Assembly: GCA_020718265.1 (NCBI GenBank) | Contig: DYSM01000049.1 | Span: 7,047 to 13,150, forward strand | Reading direction: 5' to 3' | From: Draconibacterium orientale | GTDB lineage: Bacteria; Bacteroidota; Bacteroidia; Bacteroidales; JAADGE01 | Length of the DNA: 6,104 nucleotides | In this document: positions 6,076 to 6,104 of the stretch, piece by piece | How positions within the stretch are numbered: position 1 is the stretch's first letter | Layout of the letters: each line of letters opens with the position of its first letter | Made by a program: the position numbers and the translations under genes | The notes under the pieces: model-generated | The model's input: the letters and a program-made list of their open reading frames with translations, nothing else | Told to the model about the DNA's origin: nothing | The model's database searches: none

Positions 6076-6104
6076 TACCATACACGCACCGATTTCACAA
6101 CAAA

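Larger units (their letters stand above)
5934..6104 (+). other. Stop-free reading frame running off the window through the palindromes; probably not a gene
   Basis: From the ATG at 5934 (or a second ATG at 5955) the frame stays open for 57 (or 50) codons to the window edge. TATTTTTG (5926-5933), an exact TAnnTTTG match, ends immediately before the first ATG. The encoded peptide is rich in His, Thr and Arg and is largely a translation of the repeat cluster (for example RRDVWHTS), with no recognisable domain. It could be the start of a gene lying beyond the window, but repeat-derived chance openness is more likely. Confidence 0.15.

Noticed and set aside
5994..6079. CRISPR array
   Set aside because: There are only two similar units with almost no spacer, and the main unit is a full palindrome; the region fits REP-like repeats rather than repeat-spacer structure.

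Overview
The window most likely comes from a member of the Bacteroidota. The evidence is a periplasmic protein combining TPR, PD40 propeller and OmpA domains, which is typical of that phylum. The genes lack Shine-Dalgarno sequences and have A/T-rich leaders. A TAnnTTTG-type -7 box lies ahead of one minus-strand gene. I cannot resolve the order or genus from this sequence.

Layout: four confident protein genes occupy most of the window. Two lie on the plus strand: an exported OmpA-family protein (48-1832) and a bifunctional NAD(P)HX repair enzyme (1938-3449). They face two minus-strand genes: an SsnA-like amidohydrolase (3564-4826) and a soluble protein with YD-like repeats (4977-5846). The two pairs converge on a 114-base gap holding a weak hairpin and short direct repeats. 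The gap between the plus-strand genes contains a long stem-loop. The right end (about 5994-6079) is a cluster of short palindromes resembling the dispersed REP-like repeats of Bacteroidota and cyanobacteria. A weak reading frame runs through it and off the window.

The four genes do not form an obvious pathway. The first belongs to the cell envelope. The second repairs damaged nicotinamide cofactors in the cytoplasm. The third is a predicted metal-dependent hydrolase or deaminase, possibly acting on purine-like or other nitrogen heterocycles. The fourth has no assignable function. The gaps between same-strand genes (105 and 150 bases) and the structures in them suggest mostly independent transcription units rather than one operon. 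I see no rRNA, tRNA, CRISPR array, transposase or phage gene. I found no convincing new multi-gene system. The points most worth a second look are the palindrome cluster, the stem-loop at 1852-1889, the orphan YD-repeat gene, and the altered first metal-binding loop of the amidohydrolase.
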